A stretch of 57,885 nucleotides of DNA from Gemmatimonadota bacterium (GCA_020344375.1 CP070823.1:1080899-1138783); one strand, 5' to 3'. Counted from the stretch's first letter, positions 44,062 to 55,304 are shown. Program-made: numbers and translations. The notes: generated from the sequence alone by a model not told the origin.

Positions 44062-44754
44062 ATGGTTTCTCGGAAGAAGGTGAAAAAGCAAGAAGACGAT
44101 ACCGTGAACCAGCGGTCAGCGGAGGCTGTGGAGCCAGACGCCGCGGAGGAGTTGGCAGAAGCCGGGGAGCTCAGCGAGCTGGAGTCAGAGGATGCCCTTG
44201 AGACCCTGGAGGCAATCGAGCGAGTGGCTGAGGACGCCCCGGAGGCCGAAACCCTGACCCCTGAAGAGATCATCGAGGCGTTGAGCGAGGCGTTTGCCGA
44301 ACTCGAGGACCGTCACCTGAGGCTGGTGGCCGAGTTTGACAACTTCCGCAAGCGCACCATTCGGGAGCGGGCTCAGGACACTCAGCGAGCGCAGGCGGAG
44401 TTGGTTAAGCAGCTGCTGGAGTCGCTGGACGATCTGGCCCGTGTCTCCGAGCACGGCTCGACCGACCATGATGCGGCAGCCATACTCGAGGGTGTGCAGC
44501 TCGTCGAGCGCAAGCTTCTGCGTGCTTTGGAGGTTTTCGGGCTCAGGCGCATCGAGGCCGTCGGGCAGCGGTTCGACCCGGAGGTGCATGAGGCGCTATT
44601 GACCGTTCCTACCGAGAACCCGGAAGAGGATGACCTGGTCTCGCAGGAGATGGGGCGAGGATACCTGTTCAGGGACAGTCTGCTGAGGCCTTCGCTGGTC
44701 GGGGTGAAGAAGTACAAGGCGCCTGAGGAGGGCGAGGGCGCCGATCAGGAATAG
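44062..44754 (+). CDS. grpE: Nucleotide-exchange factor GrpE
   Basis: GrpE (230 aa) releases ADP from DnaK. An acidic, disordered N-terminal part of about 75 residues comes first, then the coiled helix ELEDRHLRLVAEFDNFRKRTIRERAQ, and the beta domain LLESLDDLARV, VERKLLRALEVFGLRRIEAVGQRFDPEVHEAL and GYLFRDSLLRPSLVGVKKY. The N-terminal extension is longer than average. The 82-base gap upstream has no CIRCE element and no clear heat-shock promoter. dnaJ follows after 39 bases, but dnaK and hrcA are not adjacent. Confidence 0.96.
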   Translation: MVSRKKVKKQEDDTVNQRSAEAVEPDAAEELAEAGELSELESEDALETLEAIERVAEDAPEAETLTPEEIIEALSEAFAELEDRHLRLVAEFDNFRKRTIRERAQDTQRAQAELVKQLLESLDDLARVSEHGSTDHDAAAILEGVQLVERKLLRALEVFGLRRIEAVGQRFDPEVHEALLTVPTENPEEDDLVSQEMGRGYLFRDSLLRPSLVGVKKYKAPEEGEGADQE

Positions 44755-44793
44755 TGCGTGGATAAGGAGTAGACCGAGGGCGGGTCCTGACGT

Positions 44794-45879
<1,086 letters not shown>

Positions 45880-45880
45880 C

Positions 45881-46963
45881 CTACGGGCACGAACTCCCGC
45901 CGACAATTCGACCACCACCTAGCAGTACATCGTCCTCATAGATCGCCGCCGACTGGCCCGGCGTGACGGCGCGCTGCGCTTGGGACAGGTGGATGGCGAC
46001 ACGCTCCGCTGTGAGCGCTGTAATCCGGCCGGCGACCTCGGGCGCGCGATGGCGAATCTGTAGGCTCACCTCGACCCCCACGTCAGGCGGCTCCCCGAGC
46101 CAGTTCAACTCGCCGACGCTCACGAGGCGGGACTCCAGAGCGCTGGCCGGCCCAATGACCACCGTGCGTGTCTCAGGCTGGATCTTCACCACGTAGATGG
46201 GCTCGGGAAAGCCTCCCGGTAGTCGCTTGCGCTGGCCGACCGTGTAGCGGCAGTAGCCCTCATGGCTGCCGACGCGCCGGCTGTCCAGGGTGAGGATCGG
46301 ACCGGGCTGGAAGGCGGCGTGCTCTTGGTTCAAACGTGTGGCGAGGAAACCCGCGTAGTCTCCTCCGGGCACGAAGCAGATATCGAAACTCTCCGGCTTG
46401 TCCGCTGTCTCCAGCCCCAGCTCCCGGGCCCGCTTCCGAACCTGCTGCTTCGTCAGCTTGCCCAGGGGGAGTTCAAGGCGATCCAGCACTTCACGGTCGA
46501 TGGCCCAAAGGAAGTAGGTTTGGTCCTTCGAGCGGTCGGCGGCGCGCCGCAGCCGCGTACGTCCGTCGGAGCGCTCTATCTGCGCATAGTGACCGGTGGC
46601 GATGCGATCGCAGCCCAACATGCGGGCACGGCGCAGGAGGTCCCGGAACTTGGTGTAGGAGTTACAGCGCACGCAGGGGTTCGGTGTGCGCCCCTGGGCG
46701 TACTCAGCCACGAAGTCATCGATCACGTCGCGGGCGAATTCTTCCTCGAGGTCGAAGACGTAGTGGGGGATACCGAGCTGCTGCGCCACGGCGCGGGCGT
46801 CGACGATCCCTTCCAGCCCGCAGCAGGTCTTCGAGGTGCCAGGAGACTCCCCGTAGCACAAAGTCTTCACGGTAGCGCCCACGACATCGAAACCGCGCGC
46901 ACTGAGGAGCGCTGCGGCCAGCGACGAGTCCACGCCTCCGCTCATCGCGACGAGAACCCTCAT
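45881..46963 (-). CDS. mnmA: tRNA-specific 2-thiouridylase MnmA
   Basis: MnmA thiolates U34 of tRNA-Lys, -Glu and -Gln. The 360-aa product has the PP-loop AMSGGVDSSLAAALL at the N terminus, TCCGLEGIVDARAVAQQLGIPHYVFDLEEEF, catalytic Cys in PNPCVRCN, GHYAQI, DQTYFL, the second catalytic Cys in ESFDICFVPGGDY, and the C-terminal GQRKRLPGG. A GTG at 46993 would add ten residues; ATG 46963 gives the normal MRVLVAMSGG start and has GGGG five bases upstream. The cysteine desulfurase gene lies just upstream on the same strand, resembling the YrvO-MnmA pair of Bacillus. Confidence 0.96.
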   Translation of the reverse strand: MRVLVAMSGGVDSSLAAALLSARGFDVVGATVKTLCYGESPGTSKTCCGLEGIVDARAVAQQLGIPHYVFDLEEEFARDVIDDFVAEYAQGRTPNPCVRCNSYTKFRDLLRRARMLGCDRIATGHYAQIERSDGRTRLRRAADRSKDQTYFLWAIDREVLDRLELPLGKLTKQQVRKRARELGLETADKPESFDICFVPGGDYAGFLATRLNQEHAAFQPGPILTLDSRRVGSHEGYCRYTVGQRKRLPGGFPEPIYVVKIQPETRTVVIGPASALESRLVSVGELNWLGEPPDVGVEVSLQIRHRAPEVAGRITALTAERVAIHLSQAQRAVTPGQSAAIYEDDVLLGGGRIVGGSSCP

Positions 46964-47018
46964 CGGAACCCCGTTTGGTACCTTCGATGACACCGGTCAG
47001 CCCGCAGTAGGATCCCGA

Positions 47019-48179
47019 TCAGGACGGCGCCCTGAACTCCCGCACGCGTTGCACCAGCCTGGGAAACTTCTCCAGCACGTACTCGATGTCGGCAGCCTTT
47101 GTTCCCCAACCGATGCTCAGACGGATCGTGTTCCGGGCCAAGTCACCCTCCCGACCCATGGCCTTGATCACGTGCGAGGGCTCCACACTGCCGGTCGTGC
47201 AGGCGGAGCCTGAGGACACACAGATGCCTTCCAGGTCCAGGGAGGTGAGGAGTCCCTCGATGTCGACATCAGGGACTGAGATGTTGAGCACGTTGGGCAA
47301 CCTCTCCGGCGCGTCCCCTCCATTGACGGCGATCTCGGGAAGCGCAGCACACAGTCCTGCCTGCAGCCGATCGCGGAGCGAGCGCCATGCTGCTGCCTCT
47401 TCGTCCAGCTCGGCCGCAGCGATAGTCGCCGCCTCGGCGAAGCCGACGATGCCCGCCACGTTCTCCGTACCAGCGCGGAGCCCTCCCTCCTGGCCTCCGC
47501 CGTAGATAAGCGGCTCGAGCTCGATATCCCCCCGCACGAGCAGCGCACCGACACCTTTGGGGCCGCCGAGCTTGTGGGCGGACAGGGATAGGAGACCGAT
47601 CTGCACCTCGTCCAACTGGAATGGCAGTTTGCCGAGAACCTGGATCGCGTCGGAATGGAAGACCGCTCGGTGCTGCCGGCAGAGCGCCGCTACCTTGCCC
47701 ACGGGCTGGATTACGCCGGTCTCGTTGTTCGCCCACATCACCGATACCAGAGTCGGCCGGTCGTCCCCGGGCAGAAGCCCGGGCAGGGCCTCTGCATCCA
47801 GCACGCCGCGGCTGTCCACGGGCGCCACGCGAACGTCGTAACCGCCCGCGCCCAATGCGCGGGTTGCCTCCGTCACTGCCTTGTGCTCGATGCTTGACCG
47901 CACCACACAGCCGTCGGGGTGCCGCCGCGCAAAGCCGAGTATGGCCAGATTGTCCGCCTCACTGCCGGAGCCGGTGAAGATCAACCGGCCCGTGCTTGCG
48001 CTCAGTGCTTCCAGCACACGGCGACGTGCGGTCTCCACAGCCACGTGCGCAGCACGGCCGTGGGAGTGGATGCTCGATGGGTTGCCGAATTCAGCGCCGA
48101 GGTATGGCGCCATCGCTTCACGCACCTGCGGGCGCATGGGAGTCGTCGCGGCGTAGTCGAGATAGATGCTCTTACTCAT
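47019..48179 (-). CDS. Cysteine desulfurase (IscS/NifS/YrvO family)
   Basis: A 386-aa PLP enzyme that removes sulfur from Cys as an enzyme persulfide. Signatures: YLDYAATTPMRPQV, FGNPSSIHSHGRAA, TGSGSEADNLAI, EHKAV, MWANNETGVIQPV, PLP Lys in SLSAHKLGGPKG, GGGQEGGLRAGTEN and the active-site Cys in ICVSSGSACTTGS. The short Cys loop suits IscS-type group I. Placement directly upstream of mnmA without iscU or iscA suggests a dedicated sulfur donor for tRNA thiolation, as with YrvO; general Fe-S service cannot be excluded. The bshB1 gene lies 161 bases upstream. Confidence 0.93.
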   Translation of the reverse strand: MSKSIYLDYAATTPMRPQVREAMAPYLGAEFGNPSSIHSHGRAAHVAVETARRRVLEALSASTGRLIFTGSGSEADNLAILGFARRHPDGCVVRSSIEHKAVTEATRALGAGGYDVRVAPVDSRGVLDAEALPGLLPGDDRPTLVSVMWANNETGVIQPVGKVAALCRQHRAVFHSDAIQVLGKLPFQLDEVQIGLLSLSAHKLGGPKGVGALLVRGDIELEPLIYGGGQEGGLRAGTENVAGIVGFAEAATIAAAELDEEAAAWRSLRDRLQAGLCAALPEIAVNGGDAPERLPNVLNISVPDVDIEGLLTSLDLEGICVSSGSACTTGSVEPSHVIKAMGREGDLARNTIRLSIGWGTKAADIEYVLEKFPRLVQRVREFRAPS

Positions 48180-48340
48180 CAGCGCACACTGATCAGCTGG
48201 TTCCGCGTTTCTGAGCGGAGCAGTCGAGGATTGAGGTCAACGCACGAAAACTATGCGCGGAGGTCGTCCTGGGAAGCCGTGGTTTAGCAAGGGGAGTCAC
48301 AGGGTGAAAGGCAGGCGTCCAACCGCGGGCTTCACAACGA

Positions 48341-49054
48341 CTAGAAGGTGCTCACTGGCAGGCTCACCACGTCATCGACCTGCATCGTCTCGCGCGTGTA
48401 GAAAGGCTCTCCGTAGGCCGTGCGTATCAGAGATCCGTAGTGGGCATTCTGGATTCGGACGAGCTCGTACAGGCTGACATCCGCCGGATAGAGCTCGCCC
48501 AGCGCCTTGACGCCGTCGAACTGCGAGCCGTAGCAGCGGATCGCTTCGAGCTTGCGCTCGAAGACATCGCTGATGTCCACGACGAAAGTAGGCTTCACGG
48601 TATGTTCCCGATAGGCGAGTGCGTAGAGGACTTTCACCGGCCGGTGAGGCTCACCAGACGCTGGATGGTGCTTCAGGCCGGCGAGGTAGCAGGCATCGTA
48701 CGCCAGCTGCGAGGCGACCCGGTGGTCGGGATGTCGTCCCTCCAAGTAAGGGAGGATAACCGTGCGCGGGCGGAGTTCACGGATCGCCTCCACCAGGCAG
48801 GCGCGGCTCTCCTCATCGTTCTGGATCCGTGCGTCGGGCAGGCCGAGGTTGCGCCGCGCTGCCAGTCCGAGGATCTCGGTTGCTCGCTGCGACTCGATCT
48901 CGCGTCGCCGGGGCGTGCCTCGCGATCCCAGTTCGCCGGCGGTCAGTTCCAGGATGCCGGTCCGGTGTCCGAGGTCGGCGGCGCGGATGAGGGTGCCGCC
49001 GCACAGGAGCTCGGCATCGTCCGGGTGGGGTACGATGGCAAGCAAATCGACCAT
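48341..49054 (-). CDS. bshB1: Bacillithiol biosynthesis deacetylase BshB1
   Basis: A 237-aa LmbE/PIG-L zinc deacetylase. Motifs: LAIVPHPDDAELLCGGTL (zinc site PHPDD), TAGELGSRGTPRRREIESQRA, GRHPDHRVAS (second His motif HPDH), and YGSQFDGVKALGEL and RTAYGEPFYTRE, which match BshB1 (N-acetylglucosaminyl-malate deacetylase) rather than MshB. It produces GlcN-malate, onto which Cys is added to make bacillithiol. bshA and bshC are not in the window. It lies between the macAB-type operon terminator and the desulfurase gene. Confidence 0.93.
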   Translation of the reverse strand: MVDLLAIVPHPDDAELLCGGTLIRAADLGHRTGILELTAGELGSRGTPRRREIESQRATEILGLAARRNLGLPDARIQNDEESRACLVEAIRELRPRTVILPYLEGRHPDHRVASQLAYDACYLAGLKHHPASGEPHRPVKVLYALAYREHTVKPTFVVDISDVFERKLEAIRCYGSQFDGVKALGELYPADVSLYELVRIQNAHYGSLIRTAYGEPFYTRETMQVDDVVSLPVSTF

Positions 49055-49192
49055 GGTGCCGTTTTCACTCCGCTCTCGCCTACGGCCTCGCGCCGTGGGC
49101 GCCTGACGGACATTGAGGCACGTAGTCTAGAAACTAGCACTGTCGGGCGCCAGGACGAGTATGAGGCTTAAGATTGGATCCAAACGGTGGCC

Positions 49193-49224
49193 CGGCCCGG
49201 ATCGCTGCCCTGCGGTCCGGGCCG
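49193..49224 (-). terminator. Terminator-like hairpin after the MacAB-TolC-type operon
   Basis: CGGCCCGGA (49193-49201) pairs perfectly with TCCGGGCCG (49216-49224): 9 bp, loop 14. On the minus strand it lies 12 bases after the last permease stop and is followed by a short T-rich run (GTTTGG). Confidence 0.55.
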
Positions 49225-49236
49225 TCCGGCAGGCGG

Positions 49237-50499
49237 TTACTCGTAGCGCAGCGAGGCAACCGGGTCGAGGCGCGCCGCGCGGATCGCGGGGAAGAGGCCG
49301 AAGACGATCCCGGTGAACGCAGCGGCAGCGATAGCGACGACGATCGACCATACGGGGATGACGGCCGGCACAGGCGTGTACCTCGCGAGCGCCCACGCGA
49401 TCAGCGCACCGGCGGCGAGCCCGCAGACACCGCCCACAGTCGTCAGCGTAGCTGCCTCCACCAGGAACTGCCACATGATGTCGCGCCGTGTGGCGCCAAG
49501 CGCCTTGCGGACACCGATCTCGCGGGTACGCTCGGTCACCGAGACCACCATCACGGCGATCACCCCGATGCCCCCCACCATGAGACCGACGCTGGAGAGA
49601 GCGAACATCACAGCGAAGAGGGCCGCCGTCAGCTGGTTCCACAGGTCCATCATCTCGTCCTGCGTGACGACATCGAAATTGTTCTCGTCGCCTGGAGCGA
49701 GTCCCCGCAGAGCGCGCAGGCGCCCGGTAGCCTGATCGATGGCGCTGGACAGCCGGATCACCGGCTTGGCGACGACGGTCAGCCAGACGAGGTCGTCGAA
49801 ACTGATCCAGCGGATATTCTTCAGCAGGTACTTCTGGGCTGTGTTGAACGGCACAAAGATCCGGTTGCCGCCGAGGCTAGCGAACAGGTTGGGCGGGTGC
49901 TTGTAGACGCCGACGACCAGGAAGCTCTGGTCGCCGATCCGGAAATGCCTTCCTACGGCGTCGAGCGGCGCGAAGAGGTCGAGCGCCGTGGCGCTGTCAA
50001 TCACCGCGACCGGCCGGCCGGCTTCCTCTTCCGGTTTCGTGTAGAAGCGTCCGGCCACGATGTCGCCGGCGTCGGTCTGCATGTAATCGGAGGGCACGGC
50101 CAGTATGCTGGCCTCCGTCTCGTTGCCGCTGGTGCTGAGCCGGCTCGTCAACCAGGACAGGTCGGCCGATGCGTAGGCGTTCTCGATAGCGGAGAGGGCC
50201 TCCAGCGAACGAGCGAAACGTGCCGGAATCGGTGGGCGCCGCCGCCAGGTCGGGTCCTCCTCCTCCAGCCCGGTGCTCATCTCGACGCCATACGAGCGAA
50301 CGACGTAGAAGGTATTCGCCCCGGACGCCTCGACCTGTACGTCGAAGCTGCGGTTGACGCCCTGGATCACCGCCGCCATGAGCACGACCACCAGCACGCC
50401 GATCCCGACGCCGAGAATGGTGAGTCCCGTGCGGACTTTGCTTTGCCTGAGCGCCTGCAGCGCGATGGTTACGCCTTCCTGTAATGCCCTGACGGTCAT
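49237..50499 (-). CDS. MacB-type ABC transporter permease (second copy)
   Basis: A 420-aa permease with four membrane segments and a large periplasmic MacB_PCD domain between the first and second. The N terminus has RQSKVRTGLTILGVGIGVLVVVLMAAVIQG. The C-terminal FtsX domain contains [49 protein letters not shown] and ends in AARLDPVASLRYE. No fused ATPase is present; the separate ATPase gene is two genes upstream. Paired with the next upstream permease it probably forms a heterodimer. The gap between the two is 13 bases. Substrate unknown. Confidence 0.9.
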   Translation of the reverse strand: MTVRALQEGVTIALQALRQSKVRTGLTILGVGIGVLVVVLMAAVIQGVNRSFDVQVEASGANTFYVVRSYGVEMSTGLEEEDPTWRRRPPIPARFARSLEALSAIENAYASADLSWLTSRLSTSGNETEASILAVPSDYMQTDAGDIVAGRFYTKPEEEAGRPVAVIDSATALDLFAPLDAVGRHFRIGDQSFLVVGVYKHPPNLFASLGGNRIFVPFNTAQKYLLKNIRWISFDDLVWLTVVAKPVIRLSSAIDQATGRLRALRGLAPGDENNFDVVTQDEMMDLWNQLTAALFAVMFALSSVGLMVGGIGVIAVMVVSVTERTREIGVRKALGATRRDIMWQFLVEAATLTTVGGVCGLAAGALIAWALARYTPVPAVIPVWSIVVAIAAAAFTGIVFGLFPAIRAARLDPVASLRYE

Positions 50500-50512
50500 G
50501 GCTGCCTCGCGG

Positions 50513-51757
50513 TTACTCGTATCTCAGGGCCACGATCGGATCGAGTCGTGAGGCGCGGACGGCTGGGTAGACGCCGAACACGAGCCCTACGAACATCCCG
50601 AGGGTTACACCCACTACGATCGACCACAGCGGTACCGAGGCGGGTAGCGGCGTCGCCACATCGACCAGCTTGGCCAACACGATCCCTATGAGCATGCCGA
50701 CGCCGGCGCCGACACTGGAGAGGGTGGCCGATTCGGCCAGGAACTGTCGGGTGATGTCGATGCGTCTTGCCCCCAGCGCCTTGCGCACGCCAATCTCGCG
50801 CGTTCGCTCCAGAACCGACATCAGCATGATGTTCATGATCACGATGCCGCCGACGACGAGCGCGACCGCGACGAGGCCTGGCCCGGCTGCGAGCAGCACG
50901 TTCTTCACGGCGTTCCAAGCGTCAAGTACTTCACTTGCCGTCTCGATGGAGAAGTCGTTTTCCTCGCCCGGGCGCAACCGATGCCGAGCTCGCAAGATCT
51001 CCTCAGTCGCCTCCTGGCCTGCGACCATCGCCTCGCTCGTCCTGAACCTGATCTGGATCTGGTCGACTACATCGCGGCGGCGCGAGAAGTCGGCCTGGTA
51101 CGCGCCCCAGGGGATGACGACCGACGCGTCCCGGATATTGCCGATCAAGCCGCCCTGACGCTCGAGCACGCCGACCACGCGATAACGGAACGGTCCAAGA
51201 CGGATATCCTGTTCCAGCGGGGAGTCGTCCGGGTAGAGCTTCTTGGCGATGGCGTCGCCGATCACCGCCACCCGGATCGCGCGCGTATCGTCGATGCGCG
51301 TAAGCCCACGGCCTTCGATCACATCCCAGCCCTGAAGCGCGAGGTACTGGTCGGTTACGCCGATCAGCCGCACGTTCTTGCGCTTGTTACCCCCGCTGCG
51401 GACCTCCGGCATGAAGCGGTCGACGTTGTAAGCCATGTACCAGATGTTGGGTACGCTCTCCTGCAGCAGTCCCGCGTCGGGGGTCTTGATCCACGGGTTG
51501 CGCGACCGCTGTCGGCGCGTGCGGGCGTCCTCGCGCCCGCCCCGACGGGAGTACACGCGTTCGATCGTGATCGTGTTGATTCCGAAGATGGAGCTGGCGA
51601 AATCTTCTTCGACGTAGCGGTTCATCCCCTCGACCACGGCGATGACCGAGATCAGGAACATGACACCGACGATCACGCCGAGAAGCGTGAAGAAGGACTT
51701 CAGCTTCTGGGCCCAGACCTGTCGCAGGGCCAGGATAACGGCGTCGAAAACGTTCAC
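50513..51757 (-). CDS. MacB-type ABC transporter permease (first copy)
   Basis: A 414-aa MacB/FtsX-type permease: an N-terminal helix ([25 protein letters not shown]), a periplasmic domain with [14 protein letters not shown] and [13 protein letters not shown], and a C-terminal FtsX block [40 protein letters not shown], ending [12 protein letters not shown]. About one third identical to its neighbour by eye, with the shared [12 protein letters not shown] motif. Its ATG overlaps the ATPase stop by 4 bases. The ABC is split (ATPase, two permeases), unlike fused MacB. Confidence 0.9.
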   Translation of the reverse strand: MNVFDAVILALRQVWAQKLKSFFTLLGVIVGVMFLISVIAVVEGMNRYVEEDFASSIFGINTITIERVYSRRGGREDARTRRQRSRNPWIKTPDAGLLQESVPNIWYMAYNVDRFMPEVRSGGNKRKNVRLIGVTDQYLALQGWDVIEGRGLTRIDDTRAIRVAVIGDAIAKKLYPDDSPLEQDIRLGPFRYRVVGVLERQGGLIGNIRDASVVIPWGAYQADFSRRRDVVDQIQIRFRTSEAMVAGQEATEEILRARHRLRPGEENDFSIETASEVLDAWNAVKNVLLAAGPGLVAVALVVGGIVIMNIMLMSVLERTREIGVRKALGARRIDITRQFLAESATLSSVGAGVGMLIGIVLAKLVDVATPLPASVPLWSIVVGVTLGMFVGLVFGVYPAVRASRLDPIVALRYE

Positions 51758-52473
51758 AGTACCGGCGCGCCGATCATATGGCGCTCGTCGGTCTCGATCA
51801 TGCCGTCCTTCAGGGTGATCAGCCGGTTCGAGTAAGCTGCGATGTGCCGCTCGTGCGTGACGAGCAGGATCGTCTCACCCCGCTCATGCAGTTGCACCAG
51901 GATCTCCATGATCTCCTCGGAGGTCACGGAGTCCAGGTTACCGGTCGGCTCGTCCGCCAGCAGCAGCGAAGGCTGGTTGACCAATGCCCTGGCCATGGCG
52001 ACCCGTTGGCGCTCGCCGCCCGACAGCTCGCTCGGGTGGTGCGTCATCCGGTCGGCCAGCCCCACCGCGTCCAGGGCTGCCTTTGCTCGCTCATGACGCT
52101 CACGTGCCGGCATGCCGGCATAGATCAGCGGTAGCTCGACGTTGTGCAGCGCCGTCGTCCGCGGCAGCAGGTTGAACGTCTGGAACACGAAGCCGACCTG
52201 ACGATTGCGGATTCGGGCCAGCTCGTTGTCGTCGAGCTGGGAAACCTCGTGGCCGCCCAGCCAGTACTTCCCTGAGCTCGGTGTATCCAGGCAGCCGATC
52301 AAGTTCAGCAGTGTCGACTTGCCCGAGCCCGACGGGCCCATGATGGCCACGAACTCGTTCTTGTTGATCTGCATATCGATCCCGCGCAGGGCGTGGATCG
52401 TCTCGGCGCCGAGCTCGTAGTCCTTCTTCAGATCCTGCGTGAGGATGACAGCGTCGTCGGGTGGCATCATCAT
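51754..52473 (-). CDS. ABC transporter ATPase of the MacB/LolD type
   Basis: A 239-aa nucleotide-binding protein: Walker [11 protein letters not shown]-loop [13 protein letters not shown], signature [15 protein letters not shown], Walker [13 protein letters not shown] and H-loop LLVTHERH. Closest in style to MacB/LolD-like ATPases ([23 protein letters not shown] start). It overlaps both neighbours (HlyD-like and permease) by 4 bases, so all are co-translated. Confidence 0.95.
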   Translation of the reverse strand: MMMPPDDAVILTQDLKKDYELGAETIHALRGIDMQINKNEFVAIMGPSGSGKSTLLNLIGCLDTPSSGKYWLGGHEVSQLDDNELARIRNRQVGFVFQTFNLLPRTTALHNVELPLIYAGMPARERHERAKAALDAVGLADRMTHHPSELSGGERQRVAMARALVNQPSLLLADEPTGNLDSVTSEEIMEILVQLHERGETILLVTHERHIAAYSNRLITLKDGMIETDERHMIGAPVL

Positions 52474-53780
52474 GTATTCTCGTTCTCCTGCGTCTGGCTT
52501 GTCTGCCTCTGGGTGCCCTCTTCCCGCCTTGGCCTGACCAGGTTACCGTCCTCGAGCTGCCGGATGGCCTGATAGCTACCGGCCACGATGACCTCGCCCT
52601 CCTCCAGGCCTTCGAGCACCTCGAAGTGCTCACGCCCTGCGATCCCTACCTTCACCGGCCGGAAGGTGACCGTGTTGTCCTCATTGACCACGAACACGCC
52701 TTCCTGTTCCTGGGGCTCCTCCTCCTCGAGCAGCTCGATCGACTCGCTTCCCGTGTCACCGGAGGCCTGCTCCTCTTCCTGTTTCGGTGTACGGAGGGCC
52801 AGGGCGATGATCGGGATGCTCAGCACGCTGTCTCGCGTCTCGGCCACGATATCGGCGGTCGCCGAGAGATCGGTTCGTAGGTTGCCCGGAGGGCTGTGCA
52901 GGCGGATGACCACCTCGAAATCGACTGATTGGTCGGAGGTCGTACCGCTGAACCCCAACGTCCCTCCCTGGATCGAGCTGTGTGCGATCTCGGTGACGCG
53001 CCCGGTGAACATCGTATCCGGGTAGGCGTCGATTTCCACGTCCGCGCTGTCGCCCAGTTCGATCAAGGGGATGTCGGTCTCGTCCACCTCGACCACCGCT
53101 TCCATCTCCGCCAGATCCGCGATGGTCAGCAGCACCGTCCCCGGGTTGTTCATGGTGCCGACGATGGCGGTCTCGCCCTGCTCGACGTTCAGCCGCGTCA
53201 CGCGACCCGTCATCGGTGCGCTGATGACGGTCTTGGCCAACCGGTCACGCGCCTCTCTGAGGTTCGCTCGCGCCTGCGCAACGGAGTACTCGGCCGCCTG
53301 GTACAGCGCCTCCTGCACGTCGAAGTTGGTCTCGGCGGCCTCCATCTCCTCGTCCGAGATCAGCTCTGGGCTCTGTTCGCGGATGCGGCGCGTGCGATCC
53401 AGAGCTCTGCGCGCCTGGTCCCGGTTCGCCCGTGCCTGCGCTGCGGTCGCCTGAGTCGAGCTCAACGCCGCCTCGGCCCGCTGCTCTGCCGCCTGGAAGG
53501 TCGTCGGATCGATGATCAGCAGCGTGTCGTTCATCCTCACCTGCTCGCCTTCTTCGACTCGCAGATCGACGATGCGGCCCGAGACGTCGGCCTGGATGTC
53601 CACGCTGAGATGCGGCCGGATACGGCCGCTGGCGGTCACGAGCGACACGAGGTCTCGTCTCTGCACCTCCTCGGTGCGCACCTCGGTCCCTCCGCGCCGA
53701 CCCTGACGCAGCGCCAGCGTGACGAAGACGAGGATGACGATGACGACAACCGTTGCGATAAGGATCTTTCGTCTATTCAC
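52470..53780 (-). CDS. MacA/HlyD-type periplasmic adaptor
   Basis: A 436-aa membrane-fusion protein. One N-terminal anchor helix ([20 protein letters not shown]), lipoyl halves ([34 protein letters not shown] and [21 protein letters not shown]), a long helical hairpin ([29 protein letters not shown]), a beta-barrel and a membrane-proximal domain ([39 protein letters not shown]). An acidic insertion (about 360-385, [11 protein letters not shown] to LLEEEEPQ) interrupts the last region. It bridges the permeases and the TolC-like protein. Confidence 0.93.
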   Translation of the reverse strand: MNRRKILIATVVVIVILVFVTLALRQGRRGGTEVRTEEVQRRDLVSLVTASGRIRPHLSVDIQADVSGRIVDLRVEEGEQVRMNDTLLIIDPTTFQAAEQRAEAALSSTQATAAQARANRDQARRALDRTRRIREQSPELISDEEMEAAETNFDVQEALYQAAEYSVAQARANLREARDRLAKTVISAPMTGRVTRLNVEQGETAIVGTMNNPGTVLLTIADLAEMEAVVEVDETDIPLIELGDSADVEIDAYPDTMFTGRVTEIAHSSIQGGTLGFSGTTSDQSVDFEVVIRLHSPPGNLRTDLSATADIVAETRDSVLSIPIIALALRTPKQEEEQASGDTGSESIELLEEEEPQEQEGVFVVNEDNTVTFRPVKVGIAGREHFEVLEGLEEGEVIVAGSYQAIRQLEDGNLVRPRREEGTQRQTSQTQENENT

Positions 53781-53807
53781 TCTCCAACTCCCAAGTCACG
53801 TTTCTGT

Positions 53808-55304
53808 CTAGTTTCCGCCCTGGGGTTCCAGCGAGCGGCCCAACGCCGCCTCCAGGGCGGCCAGCGACTGGTGAAATCCGAAGACTGCCTCAATCTGATC
53901 GACTTCGGCCTGGGCGGCTAGCGTCTGGGAATCCAGCAGTTCCAGGAACGTGCCAGCGCCCAGCTGGTAGCGTTCCTGGGCCAGCCGCAGCTCTTCGCCC
54001 GCCGTTTGCGTGTTCTCCTCCTGCAGCTGCACGGTCTGATAGGCTGTCTCCAGGTTATTGACTGCCTCGGTCACGTCGGCGCGAATTTGCAGCTCGTACG
54101 CCCGGACCTGATGGTCCATGTCATTTCTGAGCGCGATGGCCTGCTCGACCTGGAGCTGCCGGTTGAAGCCGTTGAAGATCGGGAGCGAGAAGCCAGCGGT
54201 CAGGGTCAGCGGCTGATTCGCGAAGTCGAACGGGAAAACGTCGTTCCCCTTCACAATGCTTATCGAGTCTTCCGGCGTGAAGGCCAATGCCGAGCAGTTG
54301 CCCCATTCCGGCGGCACATCGCCGGTCCGATCATAGAGCTCGGCGAAAGTATTGCAAAGCTCTACTGTGGCCGCTCTACTGCTCCGAGTCTGCACTATGG
54401 ACGATTGGAGATCAGTCTCCTCGCGCGTGAAGCCGCTCCAGCCCGCCCGCAGCGAGAGGGTGGGGAGATAGGCGGCCTTGGCGACCTTCACGCTGGAGTT
54501 CGCCGCGTCCCGGTCGGCACGCACGGCCACCAGGCTCGGATGCCGGGCCATCGCCTCGTTTACCAGGCTCTCCAGGTCGAGGCGCGGCTCGAAGACCTGG
54601 AACTCGCTCACCAGCTCGACCTGTTCGGCCGGCAGCTGCACGCCCAGCGCCTGGATCAGGCGAAGCTTCGCCACTCGCGCGGCGTTGCGGGCCTGAACCA
54701 GTGCAACCTCCGCCTGGCCCCGGGCCAAGTCGGCCTGCATGGTCTCCAGGCGAGTCCCAGCACCCACCTGCTCACGCGCCTGGGCCAGGCGCAGGTACTC
54801 CTCCGTCCGCCGCAGCTCACGCTCCGCCTGCTCCGCCCGAGCCTCCAGCCTCAGGACCTCGAGGTACACGGCGGTGACCTGGTTGTGGAGCACCAGCTCG
54901 GCGTTGTCCAATCGGCGCTCGACCGCACGGCGCTCGGCCCGGCGCTGCCCCGGCTGGAAGAGGGTCGTGCCGTTGAGCGTGTAGGACAGAGAGAAGTTGT
55001 ACTGTGAGAGCAGGACCGACGGCTGTGCGAAAGTGGCGGCGCCCAGGCGCTCCTGCCCCTGGTCCTGCCAGCCCACGCCGAACGACAAGTTGGCGTCTGG
55101 TAGGAGGAGGCTGGCGTTGGCGGCGCGCACCCCCCAGGCGGCCGGCCCGAGGTCGTTGCGCGTCTGCAGGAACAACGGGTTGTTCTTGCTGGCGAGATCG
55201 ATCGCGTCCTCGAGGGTGAGGGGTGCCCTCTGCTGGGCGCTGAGCGTGGTCGCTGCGCCGAACAGGCACAGCAGGACCGTGCGACGGGCTAGCCTCCAGT
55301 TCAT
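53808..55304 (-). CDS. TolC-family outer-membrane efflux channel
   Basis: A 498-aa outer-membrane efflux protein (OEP). Signal peptide RRTVLLCLFGAATTLSAQQ, then LTLEDAIDLASKNNPLFLQTRNDL, a first OEP repeat with long helices (AEQAERELRRTEEYLRLAQAREQVGAGTRLETMQADLARGQAEVAL) and a second with RPSLVAVRADRDAANSSVKVAKAAYLPTLSLRAGWSG and LAQERYQLGAGTFLELLDSQTLAAQAEVDQIEAVFGFHQSLAALEAALG. A 40-residue insertion around FAELYDRTGDVPPEWGNCSALAF contains two Cys (a possible disulfide). It is first in its operon and precedes the adaptor by 27 bases. Confidence 0.93.
   Translation of the reverse strand: MNWRLARRTVLLCLFGAATTLSAQQRAPLTLEDAIDLASKNNPLFLQTRNDLGPAAWGVRAANASLLLPDANLSFGVGWQDQGQERLGAATFAQPSVLLSQYNFSLSYTLNGTTLFQPGQRRAERRAVERRLDNAELVLHNQVTAVYLEVLRLEARAEQAERELRRTEEYLRLAQAREQVGAGTRLETMQADLARGQAEVALVQARNAARVAKLRLIQALGVQLPAEQVELVSEFQVFEPRLDLESLVNEAMARHPSLVAVRADRDAANSSVKVAKAAYLPTLSLRAGWSGFTREETDLQSSIVQTRSSRAATVELCNTFAELYDRTGDVPPEWGNCSALAFTPEDSISIVKGNDVFPFDFANQPLTLTAGFSLPIFNGFNRQLQVEQAIALRNDMDHQVRAYELQIRADVTEAVNNLETAYQTVQLQEENTQTAGEELRLAQERYQLGAGTFLELLDSQTLAAQAEVDQIEAVFGFHQSLAALEAALGRSLEPQGGN

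Noticed and set aside
49174-50484. A 436-codon plus-strand open frame opposite the second permease
   Set aside because: The minus-strand frame is a clear MacB-type permease; the plus frame is a low-complexity His/Asp/Gly shadow.
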